Below, in pieces: positions 1 to 10,401 of a stretch of DNA of 25,223 bases. Source of the DNA: Actinomortierella ambigua (Eukaryota; Mortierellomycota; Mortierellomycetes; Mortierellales; Mortierellaceae); NCBI GenBank assembly GCA_016098155.1, contig JAAAJB010000526.1, forward strand, positions 1 to 25,223. Reading direction: 5' to 3'. Numbering within the stretch: position 1 is the first letter of the stretch; each line of letters opens with the position of its first letter. The notes beneath the pieces were generated by a model. It worked only from the letters and a program-made list of their open reading frames with translations, ran no database searches and was not told the DNA's origin. A program made the translations under genes and the position numbers.

Positions 1-313
1 AATGTTTCTCCTTCTTTGGGACATCAAATTTGATATAAATACATAGCTCTCTTTTTCCTAGTTCAGACATCTTTTTTTCAATATATCTTCTTTTCTACAT
101 ACATCTGTCCCATATTACTCTGCCTACTTTATACCCAGAGTTCCGTGAACGATTGGTGACACGTAATCTGCCACAAAAGTTCCTTCTGAAAGAGACTTGT
201 CAGCTTTATGGGGGAGCATGTCCATCCAGCAGTTCAGAAAAGTCCAGTCAGTACTTTGCAGACATATCCAGCACTTGTACATTACTAGCTATTAGCATTT
301 GAACGTCAAAGAC
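1..313. other. Intergenic, no gene seen
   Basis: This AT-rich stretch lies downstream of the stop codon of the minus-strand gene at 314-1611. I see no supported coding exon on either strand, so it probably holds that gene's 3' UTR and intergenic DNA. A gene continuing in from outside the window cannot be excluded. Confidence 0.5.
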
Positions 314-1611
314 TCACAGGCTCTCAATCATGATGCGCAGTTTCCGAGGTAGCGGGCGAAGGGCATCGCTCGCGTCGTCCAGATCATTATTGATGTGAAG
401 CTTAAAAAAAAAGTGAAATGCCGGAAGTCAATAAACAAGAATGACAATGGGGAAAGAAATGACTCGGCTGATGTCAAGAGATCTTCCTTACCCTTACCGC
501 TGCCATGATCGCACTGTCGTCAATATCTGGTACTGGAAGTTTCACTGGGGGCACTAAATCATCCAATACTCTACGGAAGATGTGTTGCATGCGGGGTGTA
601 TGAATATGCGGTGCGAAAGCTCCAATGGGTGCCCTAGAAATGGCAAAAAGAGTTAGTGACAGGATTCGAAGCGAGTACATGAGCAGCAAAAGTGACAAGC
701 AAAACATACATTGCGTCTGCAATCTCCGCCTTTTTCAGTTCTCCCGATTCCAGCGCGTCGATACAATCCCTTTGGTATGACTTGAAAAGACAAGCGATGC
801 ATTTCCCCTGGACTTTCCACTGATGTAGAAGATTGAATAAGAAGCGATGTAGAAGTTTGGTTGAGAAGCGTGATAAATAACTGAGCCTAAACGGTAAAAA
901 CAAAAAGGAGACGTACATCACATTCGTCGTGGATGACATGCGCCAGATTGGATTTCAATTCCTCAAGTTCAGACTTGTTTAGCTGCTCTTGCCCTGTTAT
1001 CTCAGCTTCAACAGCTTGCTCGGTTTGCTCAGCTTGCTCGGTTTGCTCAGCTTGCTCTTCCTGCTCTATGTCGTGCGTGATGTGGTTGTCTTGGATGACT
1101 GATTTAAGGTATAGAATCCATCCGGTGTCAGGAATACACAAGTTATGTACAATAGTTTCAAGCTATAAATTGTATGCCACCCATGTGCTCAAATACCTGA
1201 TGATAGAGCTGAATCCAGAGCTTCCTCCTCTTCCCTGTACTCTAGTCGGCACCGTTTCGTGAGCACGCTATCCACCTCTCGATGTAGAATTTGGCGATCG
1301 TTCTCGAGCTTTCGCTTTGACAGTTGATTGGTGAAATGCTTACACTCAAAGTCCTTATGAACGTTCTTGCTCCATGCTTTCTCCAGTCTAACTGCAGTCT
1401 TCTTTAGCGTCTGTAGGTTGCTCTCCTGCATCCGTGCTCTTGCATTCCGCCATTCTGCTCGTGCTTTGACCTTGCTCAAATTATCTGTTCCCGTCCAGGT
1501 CAAGAATGACTGATAGTCGAAGTCATCAGGCCGGGCGCATGAATTCAGGTATGGCCACGCGTAAAGACCATTTAGTTCTTGGCGCCATGGCCTTGCCGAC
1601 TTGGATGACAT
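314..1611 (-). CDS. Conserved-looking hypothetical protein, five exons
   Basis: I do not recognise the family. The model is complement(join(314..400, 498..633, 710..819, 917..1098, 1197..1611)), 930 nt, 309 aa. All four introns (76-98 bp) have GT-AG ends (donors GTATTT, GTACGT, GTATGT, GTAAGG) and the phases agree across every junction, which is strong evidence for a real gene. It starts at an ATG giving MSSKSARPW. Residues about 50-130 are basic and Arg/Lys/Glu-rich, probably helical or coiled coil. Exon 2 encodes an acidic Glu-Gln-Ala/Thr repeat (EQAEQTEQAEQTEQ) from 18-bp DNA repeats. Exon 3 encodes a short Cys-containing helix (KCIACLFKSYQRDC). No signal peptide, membrane span or catalytic motif is visible. 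The family may be lineage-specific; that is inference. Confidence 0.75.
1012..1056. repeat. 18-bp tandem coding repeat (2.5 copies)
   Basis: Two full 18-bp copies (1012-1029, 1030-1047) and a half copy (1048-1056) of cagcttgctcggtttgct lie inside exon 2 of the gene at 314-1611. On the minus strand they encode the Glu-Gln-Thr/Ala repeat. Confidence 0.85.
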
Positions 1612-2608
1612 GATATAATATCTATAAAATCAAAATGAGAAGCAGATTATAGTAAGAACTGCGAAATACAAGGCAGCACTCCCATACATTTTGTGGAAAG
1701 TCTCAACATCTGACAGAGTCCAGCTCGACTTCGTCAGAATACCAGGTACCAATGACAGCCATCCTGGACAGAGCTTCTCGCAATAGCGAAAGATCTGCAT
1801 AGTGTTGAGATTCGCAAAAAAAAATCAACTACTGATCGTCAAAGGACACATCACATTTGACTTTGAAGAACGTCAAAGGTGCAGGTAGAGTGACTAAACA
1901 CGACCCAACAGACACTTCAAAGTAGCATTCGTTGGGATGCCCAGTACCACCGACAACTATGCTATACAGAGCTTTCTAGCCATGTCGAAAATCTGTACAG
2001 TGATGAAATATTTGTCGTAGAACCTGCAAAATATTCTACAACAATATGTTCAACGCTACCGCCGGAGAGACACGCCTTACTATTTGTCTTTGCAATAGCA
2101 AGGGGGCATGGTGGTAAACCTCGCGCTCCACACCAGTGGGGATGATGTGAAAACGGGTTGGGGTACTCACTTACTGAAGGTCCAAGGACTGTAGCTAACT
2201 GTAGAGCCCTTGGAAGGAAGACTTGACTAGGTAAATCACAATTCTGTAAGCGAATGAGGAGCGAGGCCAAATGATGAAGAGTTATAAAGATTTCGATAAT
2301 CCCCTCTCAGCGATGAAACGTGTGAGGATGAATGGAAGTGTGGGAGAGCAATCAGTGAGGACGGAGCAAGATTGCCTTTTTTTTTATTGGCTGCGATCCT
2401 GTTCCAGCAAAAGTGCGCCCTCGTGACGCACATCGCGATACTACGAAATAAAGAAGGGGCCCTGAATCCGAGCTATGCACGCACCCAGGGTGTCGTGTCC
2501 CTCCTCCCTTTTCTGCACAAACGCCTGCAATTGACCCTTTGAAAGCTCCAGCCCTGTTAACCGCTTGTCTGGGATGTCTCTCTGTCACCTTCTTCATCTC
2601 TTCCTGTC
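1612..2608. other. Divergent intergenic region, about 1 kb
   Basis: This region separates the 5' ends of the minus-strand hypothetical gene and the plus-strand F-box-like gene, so it should hold both promoters. Minus-strand open frames at 1962-2433 have low-complexity composition and no convincing ATG, motif or splice chain. A splice-donor-like GTAAGTGAGT occurs on the minus strand near 2165-2175 but cannot be tied to coding exons. No RNA gene or repeat was recognised. Confidence 0.5.
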
Positions 2609-4270
2609 ATGACTCTCTGTCTACTTTCGCTCATCAACATCTCTCCCATTGCAGCTGCCCTGGCTCACAAGCTCGATTTCAAAGACCTCAAACACCTCAT
2701 TCTCGTCAGTCATGCCTTCCATGACAATCTCATTCCGTACATGTACCAGCTACCGCTCCAATTGTCGCACCCGCCCGTGTTGAGCGACGCACTAGCGGGC
2801 ATTGAACGCTATGGTGGGTATCTCGGAGACTTTTGGCTTTCGTCGTGGGTTCCCGCAAATTGCAGGGAGCAATTGAAAGAGGCTCTTGGTCGGCACTGTC
2901 GACGTCTGCGCGTGCTGCACCTGGATGTCACGCATTCAGAAATCGCTTCGTCTGCACTGGGAAGCGTCGTCTCGCTGACCCGCAACAACGCCGGCTCTCT
3001 GGTCGAGCTCATGATTGAGGTGAAGCAGCCTCGCAAAAAGCCCCGACTCAAAGAAGCCTGGCCGCTCAGGTTTATCGAAAACTGTAGACATCTCGCCGTC
3101 TTGCGCCTCACCAACTGCTCTCTCCGGACTCAACCTATCACCCTCGACACGGTCCTGGCCTTTGGAAGATGTTGCCCCAACCTGGTGGAGCTGGAGATCC
3201 AAGGGCTGAAATTTCTTTCGAGAACTGATGTTCATGGTTCGTCTCTCCAGGTCGTCGCGAACCATTCGTCTGCAGTCTGCAGCAGCAGCAGCAGCAACAT
3301 GGCGGTCGCCTTCCTGTTCCTGGAAAACCTGAGTTTAGGCGAAACAGACGACAATGTCTTGGTACCGCTGGTACAGCATTGCCCAAGCTTGACCTCGATC
3401 AGCTTCGAGGAGGTCATCTGCTCCAGCAGAGTCGATCTTCTCGTACAAACTTTGGCCCGCACATGTGGATGTGGAAAGCTAAAGTCGTTCGCCCTCAAAC
3501 GGAACCCCTTCGACAAACTCGACAAAGAACTGGCTCAATTCGACATGGAAAGGATGCTGAAGGGCATAGCCAGAGACTTTTATCGACTCGAGTCCATTGA
3601 CCTGATAGGGTTTGACGTCAGCGAAGAGCTGTTGCTCACCATTGCTGCTTTCGTTGGCCCACGTCTCACCAAACTGTCTATCTGTGACTCAAGGAGTATT
3701 TCCGCCGAAGGTGTGGCGGCACTCTTGACTCAGTGCCCACACCTACGCAACGTCTGTTTTAGCCTCGAGCAGAACTACCGCCGTGGCTGCAATGACGTCC
3801 CCATGGACCCACAGGTCATCTTCCGGGAGCCCTGGGCATGTTCAGCGACCTTGGAAAGGTTCACTTGCCCCATCGGCTTCCGAGGCGGTGCCGAGCCCGA
3901 GGATATGATTTATGGCGCACCGGGCCATCGTGCGCTCGAACGCAAAGTCTGTGCTCAGCTCGGTCGCCTTTTGCAGATCCGCCATCTCGACTTGAGTGTT
4001 GCCAAGTTTCGCTATGGATTGTTCGGCGCAACACAAGTGTATGGGTTCAGCTGGACCCTAGAGCGAGGTTTGGACCAGCTCTCGGGCCTCCAAAAGTTGA
4101 TTTATATCAACTTTGGACTGGCCCATACTGAGCTTGGCCTGGACGAACTGGTGTGGATGAAGCAGCATTGGCCATGGCTTTATCTTATTCACGTCATGGA
4201 TGCCCAGGGAACTTTGCGAGATTGGATGAACGAAAACTGGCCCAGTGTCGTTTTGACGTATAGTAGATAA
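2609..4270 (+). CDS. F-box-like / leucine-rich repeat protein
   Basis: A single uninterrupted frame of 553 aa from ATG to TAA. The first ~45 residues (LDFKDLKHLILVSHAFHDNL) fit a degenerate F-box: hydrophobic positions, a conserved-type leucine after KDL, and VS-x-x-(W/F)-H. The rest contains irregular leucine-rich repeats, for example CRHLAVLRLTNCSL, CPNLVELEIQGLKF, CPSLTSISFEEVIC and CPHLRNVCFSLEQ, of the Cys/Leu type typical of F-box/LRR substrate receptors. A serine run near residues 223-229 comes from AGC repeats. Such proteins usually bind Skp1 and recruit substrates to SCF ubiquitin ligases; the substrate cannot be inferred. It converges with UPF1 across 506 bp. A second gene of the same general type lies at 10957-12576. 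An F-box-less LRR protein is the main alternative. Confidence 0.8.
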   Translation: MTLCLLSLINISPIAAALAHKLDFKDLKHLILVSHAFHDNLIPYMYQLPLQLSHPPVLSDALAGIERYGGYLGDFWLSSWVPANCREQLKEALGRHCRRLRVLHLDVTHSEIASSALGSVVSLTRNNAGSLVELMIEVKQPRKKPRLKEAWPLRFIENCRHLAVLRLTNCSLRTQPITLDTVLAFGRCCPNLVELEIQGLKFLSRTDVHGSSLQVVANHSSAVCSSSSSNMAVAFLFLENLSLGETDDNVLVPLVQHCPSLTSISFEEVICSSRVDLLVQTLARTCGCGKLKSFALKRNPFDKLDKELAQFDMERMLKGIARDFYRLESIDLIGFDVSEELLLTIAAFVGPRLTKLSICDSRSISAEGVAALLTQCPHLRNVCFSLEQNYRRGCNDVPMDPQVIFREPWACSATLERFTCPIGFRGGAEPEDMIYGAPGHRALERKVCAQLGRLLQIRHLDLSVAKFRYGLFGATQVYGFSWTLERGLDQLSGLQKLIYINFGLAHTELGLDELVWMKQHWPWLYLIHVMDAQGTLRDWMNENWPSVVLTYSR

Positions 4271-4776
4271 TTAGATCCCCCCCCCTTTTTTTGAAGAAAG
4301 AGTGCACTCTTTTGGGAACATGCTTGGATGTTTATTTCATTTCGAGCGAAGCATGATTTTTTTAAACTCGCTTGCAGGCAAACATGGAGGTCAAGGGTAC
4401 CAAGTCCGCCCTGCTCTGAAACTCTTGCACGCCAAAAGATGCAACATGCACAAAGACAATGATGCTATCCGTACGCCTCTTTGGCTGAGGGAAAGAGAAT
4501 CCACCTTTGACGGCGACGAGGACTCAGGAGAGTGAAAGGAGAGGGGGAAGGGAAGGAGAAAGATAGAGAGAGTTGACCGAATAGCCCTTGAGGGGAAGGT
4601 CTCATGCAACTCGACCTGCATATTGATATGGGTGTCAACGCACTGAGAAGTGCATCCGACGACACAAGAAATGGCCACTCCATGAAAAAAAGGGCCAGGT
4701 CAATGCTGGCGCAAGTCGGTACGAAGAGGGGGTAACCACTAAAGGCAGAAAGGAAGAGAGTGTGTGGAGGCCAGTG
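4271..4776. other. Convergent 3' intergenic region
   Basis: This is the space between the stop codons of the plus-strand F-box-like gene and minus-strand UPF1, so it holds both 3' UTRs. It has a C8/T7 tract just after 4276 and a GA-rich stretch around 4530-4575. A minus-strand AATAAA (TTTATT on the plus strand at about 4331-4336) could serve UPF1 but is distant. No coding sequence is supported. Confidence 0.5.
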
Positions 4777-7700
4777 CTAGTACTGTGTAAAGCCCTGCGA
4801 CTGGTACGCACTTGGTGCATACGAATCCTGGCTAAGGTACTCGTCGTTCTGGCTCTTGTAGTCGTCCAAGTACCCGATGCTCTCCTGGCTCATAAACGAA
4901 CTCATGCCGTGGTGAGGCGACTGAGGAGGCATACCACCGGGGCCATGATGCGGGTGGTGGTGATGATGATGCATTGGGCCACCAACACCGCCAGGGTTCA
5001 TCATGCGCAGGCGGTCCGATTGTGAGACGTTGATCATGGCCTGCGACGAATATGTTGCCTGCGTCAGCGGTCTCGACTGTGTGCCGGGCATATGCCCATT
5101 GCCTCGTCCTCCAGCGCCCTTCCGAGCGCTGTTGACGCCTGGGCCGGGCGACGACGATGGCTGCGTGGCCAGGCTCTCTTGCGTCAAGGGAATCTGCGAG
5201 GATCCATAGCCGGCCTGAGGGCCATACCGCGAACCCATGTCCTGTGTTCTTGGGAAATCGGGCTGGTACTGGTTTGTGGCGCGGCGGGCAGCGCTGGCCA
5301 GCGGAGGTCGAGCAAAGTGCTCACGAGCATCCACCATATGAGCCTGGCCGTTCATGAATCGCTCCTCGGGGTTGTAGGCCTTGCGAGGCTTGCTGAATTG
5401 GATCATGCTGATCTTCAGGTTGTTGAGCGGGCCCTCCACAAGACAGTCGCGCTCCTTAAAGTGGACGAGCAAGTGGTGCCACAGTGGATGTCGCGACAAT
5501 ACCTTGGGGTTACCCAGGATCACCAAGCCATAACGAGCACGCGTGAGCGCCACATTGAGACGGCGAGGGTCGTTCAAGAAACCAATGCCCTGGTGCTCGT
5601 TACTACGGACACACGAGACGATGATGTAGTCCTTCTCACGACCTTGGAAGGCGTCGACACTAGCCACTTCAATTTCCTTGTACAGCTCCTTGCGCATCGA
5701 ACCGTTGAAGCCCATGTAGTTGACCAAGTACGACCGCTGACCCTCGTAAGGCGTAATAATACCAATCTGGTGAGGCTGCACACCCGACTTAAGGAACTTT
5801 GTCACCACCTTCTCACAGTTGGATGCCTCCGTGCGGTTGAGATACGAAGTACCTGAGCTCGAGATTTCCTCCTGTCCCAGACATGAGTAGAAGAACATGG
5901 GTGTGTCCGACACTGGCCAGGGAAAGTCCACATGCCTGCGCAGGCGCTCAGCAGTCGTGACGCCGTTCTGGAGAGAGCCTTCATAAAACATGTTGCTGGG
6001 GAACTCGGAGAGGCACGGATGCATGCGGTACTGAACCTGAAGACGAATCGGGTGATGGCCCAAAATGATCAGACGCTCAAAGAGCGACTGGCAGAGACCC
6101 GCGCGCGACGCCTTCTTGTTAACAATGACTGGCCCAAGTTGTTGATGGTCTCCCACGAGGACGGCCTGTTTGACACCCATCACCAGCGGAATCATGCACT
6201 CAGGCTCCGTAGCCTGTGTCGCCTCGTCAATCAGCACCGTCCTGAACTTGAGCTTGGACAAGCGTGGATCTCCAGCTCCCACACACGTGCACAGAATAAC
6301 GTCCGCATTCTAAGAATGAGTTGAAATAAATTGTTCCACGGTGTTAGTACATTTATGCCGCACATAAGAAACGACATTGCGCCCTTCCTGTGATCAAGAG
6401 TACATAGAAGAACAAAGGTATTGCATACCGCAAGAATCTCTCGTTCGCAGGCACGCTTGAGGGCCTTGTACTTCTTCTCGTCAGAGCTGCTCAACTCGCC
6501 CTGCTCGTTCTTAAGCTGAATTAGCTTTTGGAGCTCAGGGTTGGTGTCGTTATTGAGCACCTGCTCGTGCAGTGTTAGGGCCTTGACAGGCGAATCCAGA
6601 GCCTCACGTGACTTGGCAGTCATGCGGACGACCTTCAGCTTTGTGGCATGGATCTTCTCCGTCAGTTGATCGACAGCAACGTTACTGGGTGCGCAAACAA
6701 GGACTTGACCCATGTTCATCTTCGCCAGGTGGTACACAATCGTCGCCGATGTGACCGTCTTGCCCGTACCAGGAGGTCCCTGGATCAAGCTGAGCGGCTT
6801 CTGTAGGACACTCTTGACGGCAAACACCTGCGAGTGGTTGAGCTCTGGCAGGTTGGGGGCTGAGAATCGCTTAGGCATTTGTGTACGAAGGATCTGCGTC
6901 TCAATCTCGTGTCCTAAAAGGCGATGGTAGATATATCCGCTGACCGACGATTCGTCCACAGCAAATGTCTTCATGGCCAGCTGCATGCGGTCAAAGCTCG
7001 TCGACTTCCACACGAAATCAATCGAAAAGTTGTGGTTGATATCCGTAGGGGTGTCATCGCTCCTGCGCAACTCCATTCCAACGTCATCGCTGACATCTAA
7101 TAATATTCACCAAAACAACAATAAAAAAAAACATTAAAATTCCGTTGACACTTACACGACTGTTCCTTCGTCTCCACCGCATGCAACGCTTACTGTTGGG
7201 CAGCTTGATGACATGGCCAGTGCACTCCCATGGTCTGCGTAGCTCGCCATTATAGCGAATCCTCAGCTCATCGCCGACGGCCAGACGAAGCTCTTCGAAC
7301 TTGGCCATCGGGAACCAAGCAATACGTTTTTGGTTCAGACCCATATCCCAGGTGACGTTCACACCATCCTGCGACTGCGACTCCTTCAGACGCTTGTCGT
7401 AGTCGGCCTCCATTTTGACAAGCGGTCCAAAAATGTTTTGGTACTGGTAAGCATCCTCGTATCTTGTCAAAACATGCTGGGGCTCGTCGTCGACGCCGGG
7501 ACGCTCCAAGTCATCAAGCTCCGCGTTGGGATTCTCACGCCAAAGATCTTCTAGTTTGGCAATCTGGATGGCGGTGATCTGGCGCGCACGCAGCTGTTCC
7601 TGCTCAGGGGGGATCTTGACAAGCCAGGGCAAGAAGCATCGATCATCAATCAGAGGCAACCACTGCGAGGTGTCCCAGTTCATGTCCTTGCTGCTGGGCA

Positions 7701-8402
7701 TAGAGGCGCAGGGCTGTCGACAGAGCAGCACAACAACTGTATCCGATTTGGCAGGGATGAAGCCGAGCAAAAACACATTCTTGCAGCCACAGTTGTAGCA
7801 TTCCAGTGTCGTCTCTCCCAGCGGCGAATCGGAGTGCAAGACGACCTCCTTGTGTTTGGCGCGGACAAGATGGTTGATGATGTGTGATCCCGATGTGTTG
7901 CCTCGTGAGTTACAGAACCATTTCTTGCAAGTCTCGCATTTAACAACCGATGATGGCGAGTGAATTCCGCAATATCTAATGGGGTGGTGAGCATAGCATG
8001 CAAAAGAAAGAAAGGTAGCTCGTCAGCGGGAGGGTTCAAATGATAAAATGGCCACAAAAGTGTCAGACATCGAACAGCAACATACTTGCAAGCATGCGGA
8101 GGCAGCTCCTTCAAGGCCAGCGAATGATCCTCATGGTCTTCAACCTCCTCAAATCGCAGAGGCTCAAGGCCGCCAGCAGCAGTATGGTGGTGCACGTCTG
8201 CCTGCGATTGGAGTGAGAGTGATGCAAAATCGAGATCATCTACATGAGCGGCTGTGTGTTGGGTTTGTTGTGAGGCCAGGGTGAAGTTTGCATTGTCGTA
8301 GTGTGGGTCCTGACTGCCGGCCTCAAACTCGAGATACCCAAAGTCACCGCCATCCTCATCGCCTCCTTGTGACATTCCATAGTCGATAAAGTTGGATGCC
8401 AT
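4777..8402 (-). CDS. UPF1: UPF1/NAM7 RNA helicase, nonsense-mediated decay
   Basis: ATP-dependent 5'-3' RNA helicase of superfamily 1, the core factor of nonsense-mediated mRNA decay, acting in the cytoplasm with UPF2/UPF3 and release factors. Model: complement(join(4777..6309, 6429..7096, 7194..7975, 8086..8402)), 3300 nt, 1099 aa; introns 119, 97 and 110 bp, all GT-AG and in phase. The N-terminal Cys/His zinc domain begins near residue 98 ([27 protein letters not shown]). Walker A GPPGTGKT is at about 473-480, DEAT at about 617-620, VQYRMHP and DAFQGREKD follow, and motif [13 protein letters not shown] is at about 838-848. The last ~200 residues form a low-complexity tail with a His-rich run and many SQ/TQ pairs, ending GFTQY. 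The ATG giving MASNFIDYG is chosen because the frame upstream of it has only non-ATG starts. Identification is near certain. Confidence 0.97.
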
Positions 8403-9203
8403 GACGGGTGTCCCTTGTTGGAGTAATTGCTCGGCTGGCAAGGGTTAGTGGGGTGGTGGAGGGGAAAGCAGCCAAGTAACGAGGAAAAGAGCCCTGTGTT
8501 CTTCGATGGTCCCTGCGGTAGAAGCTGGATGCAAGGTGCAAAGAGATGGGGGGTGGGCTTTGTCCCCTGCAAAAGAATCTTTTTTGTTCAGCCCCGAATT
8601 CGGTGGCGTGTATGGATTTTTTTTTACATCAGCCCCCTTTTTTCAACACCAATCGATTGTGTCATGTTGGCAGCAATGGTACTCCTCGAGAGCGCATTGG
8701 TGACTGATTCCACTGGCTCTGCACTCTCCGAGGTTGCTGATATCATCCAAGTTCGAGACACTCGTGCCGCACTGTCGCCATGTACCGTTTGGCTAAGGTC
8801 ATGAGCCGTATCCCTTTGTGAGCATGGCCTTTTTTTTTCCCCTAGTGCTGAGGATCGGACTAGGCACTGCGATTTTATGGACAAGATGGCGCGGGCCTGA
8901 ATCTCATAGAGATACCCTCGTGTTGGCACTGTAGTAGATATCGCGCAACACCATATTTGCTGAAACTGTTGAAAGTCCTTGATATCGACCATGCCGCCGT
9001 TTCAATGCCAAACCTACCATAATGCTTTGATGGTACTGTATCATCCAAAACGAGAACGCAAGCGCAGGCTGACATGCTCTCATGTGAAAATGGTGTCAGA
9101 GATCAGGATACAGCCACTTGTCAAGTAGCACCTTGATTCCAAAACGCATTTGGCAAAGGGGAGTCCAAGCAACTAGGATATGTCGTTGTATTGTCAACAA
9201 TCT
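8403..9203. other. Intergenic between UPF1 5' end and SPC24 3' end
   Basis: Both flanking genes are on the minus strand, so this 801-bp region should carry the UPF1 promoter and 5' UTR and the SPC24 3' UTR. Short T runs occur near 8616-8645. Open frames on both strands here lack motifs, ATG context and splice support, so I annotate no gene. Confidence 0.5.
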
Positions 9204-10401
9204 CTACTTTGAAGCAAGATCCCACAATAAATTAGTCTGGAAGTAGGGAGATAGTTCGTCATCTAACTTGACAAGATGCACGTCGTTCTTAGAGCCTAAA
9301 GCGAGTATCAGAGAAAGGGAAGAGTTGAAGGTTAGGGCTTTATAGATTTGCACCTTTCGCCCAATCCAAAATTTCATCGGCACACTGATTCACTTACGGA
9401 TGCGAGCCTTGGAAAAGCTGCCACGGTCGTCCTCAACTAGCTCGACGCCCAGGGTGCGGTATAAATGGAGCTTGAGACTAATCCAAAGTGAAAAGCACGA
9501 GAACGTGACGTAAAAAAAAAAAAAAAAAAAAAAAAAAAGCCAATGAGATACCCTTCTGAGATCCACTTCCAGTCTTTCAAGAAATTTCATCCGCATGCCA
9601 ACAGGTAGAACCCCTCCCCTCCCCTATGTATCCTTACACAGTGGCAGCCTGCTCTCGCTCGGCTCTGGTCATCTCCGTCTCGATCGGCGTGTCCACCATC
9701 ATGTCTTCGAGTTCCTGTCCTGTGCGACTTGTCCTTGCTGAGAGCGAGCGTCGCTTCTCGGCTGTGTCATTTACACCGCTCGCCGCCTTGACATTATTGG
9801 CTGATACTCCTGATCTTGATGCTGTGTTGAAGGTCATTGGGTCATCGAGATTCTCTGGATCAGCTCCCGAGTCGAGGCGGAGTGCTTGAAGCTTGAATTT
9901 CTGTATTTGTGTTTCCAGACTAGAGATATCCTGTTCCAGACCCTGGATAGCGTTGGCCTTGGCATACATCTCACGTTCATACTGGATCATCAGCTCGTCG
10001 TGGTGTACACTCTCTGGGTCCATCCTCTCGCGGGTGCTACTCTCACGCAGCAATGCCAACTGCCTCGAAAGGTCTATGCATGATGTAATAATAGTAATAA
10101 TTGTTAAAAGGAATCAATATTGCCGTCAAAAACCGTCTTTGACATACTCGTCATTTGAAACAGGACCCTTTGTCATACTTTTGATGTGCTCATGTGATCG
10201 CTTCTGAACGTCTTCCTGTAGTTGGTCATACTCGCGCAGATCGTTTTTAAACTTTGCAATGACTGGCGTAATTCTATCGGGACCTTGAAAGTCGTCCTTG
10301 ACTGCTCGTAGCAAGGCAAGAGTTGGATCCTCCTTGCCTGGACCAGTGGATGTCTCGGTTGTCGATGCTGGCGCCGATGATGATGCTAGTTGTGCTGCCA
10401 T
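9204..10401 (-). CDS. SPC24: Kinetochore protein Spc24 (Ndc80 complex)
   Basis: Spc24 pairs with Spc25 to anchor the Ndc80 complex to the inner kinetochore. Preferred model: complement(join(9204..9295, 9398..9477, 9638..10063, 10148..10401)), 852 nt, 283 aa. Residues about 30-170 are coiled coil (for example EYDQLQEDVQKRS, MYAKANAIQGLEQDISSLE). A Ser/Thr-rich linker follows. The C-terminal globular domain (about 227-283) carries the family signature LKLHLYRTLGVELVEDD, then KNDVHLVKLDDELS and the terminal LLWDLASK. Introns 2 (160 bp, with a 27-nt T tract in the sense strand) and 3 (102 bp, GTAAGT) are well supported by phase. Intron 1 is ambiguous: either 10064-10147 (donor GTATGT, unusual GAG acceptor) or 10074-10133 (donor GTTTTT, TAG acceptor), the latter giving 291 aa. 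The Spc24 call rests mainly on the C-terminus. Confidence 0.88.
9512..9538. repeat. A27 homopolymer in SPC24 intron 2
   Basis: A run of 27 A on the plus strand, T on the SPC24 sense strand, placed upstream of the intron's acceptor where it can act as the polypyrimidine tract. It is likely length-variable or prone to sequencing error. Confidence 0.95.

Noticed and set aside
1962..2433. Minus-strand open frames between the first two genes
   Set aside because: No ATG-led frame of convincing composition, no domain, and no consistent splice chain.
5092..5856. 254-aa open frame antisense to UPF1
   Set aside because: Mirror of conserved helicase exon sequence, with no independent motif.
8624..9075. 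Overlapping open frames upstream of UPF1
   Set aside because: Composition is mixed and motif-free; the frames end in T-run-derived sequence and fit random AT/GC-balanced DNA.
9390..9596. Possible extra SPC24 exon (KFLERLEVDLRR)
   Set aside because: It looks like a coiled-coil fragment and a phase-compatible 64-nt intron could include it. However, skipping it joins strong sites (GTAAGG, GATTAG) and restores the family motif LKLHLYRTLG exactly, so I treat it as intronic.
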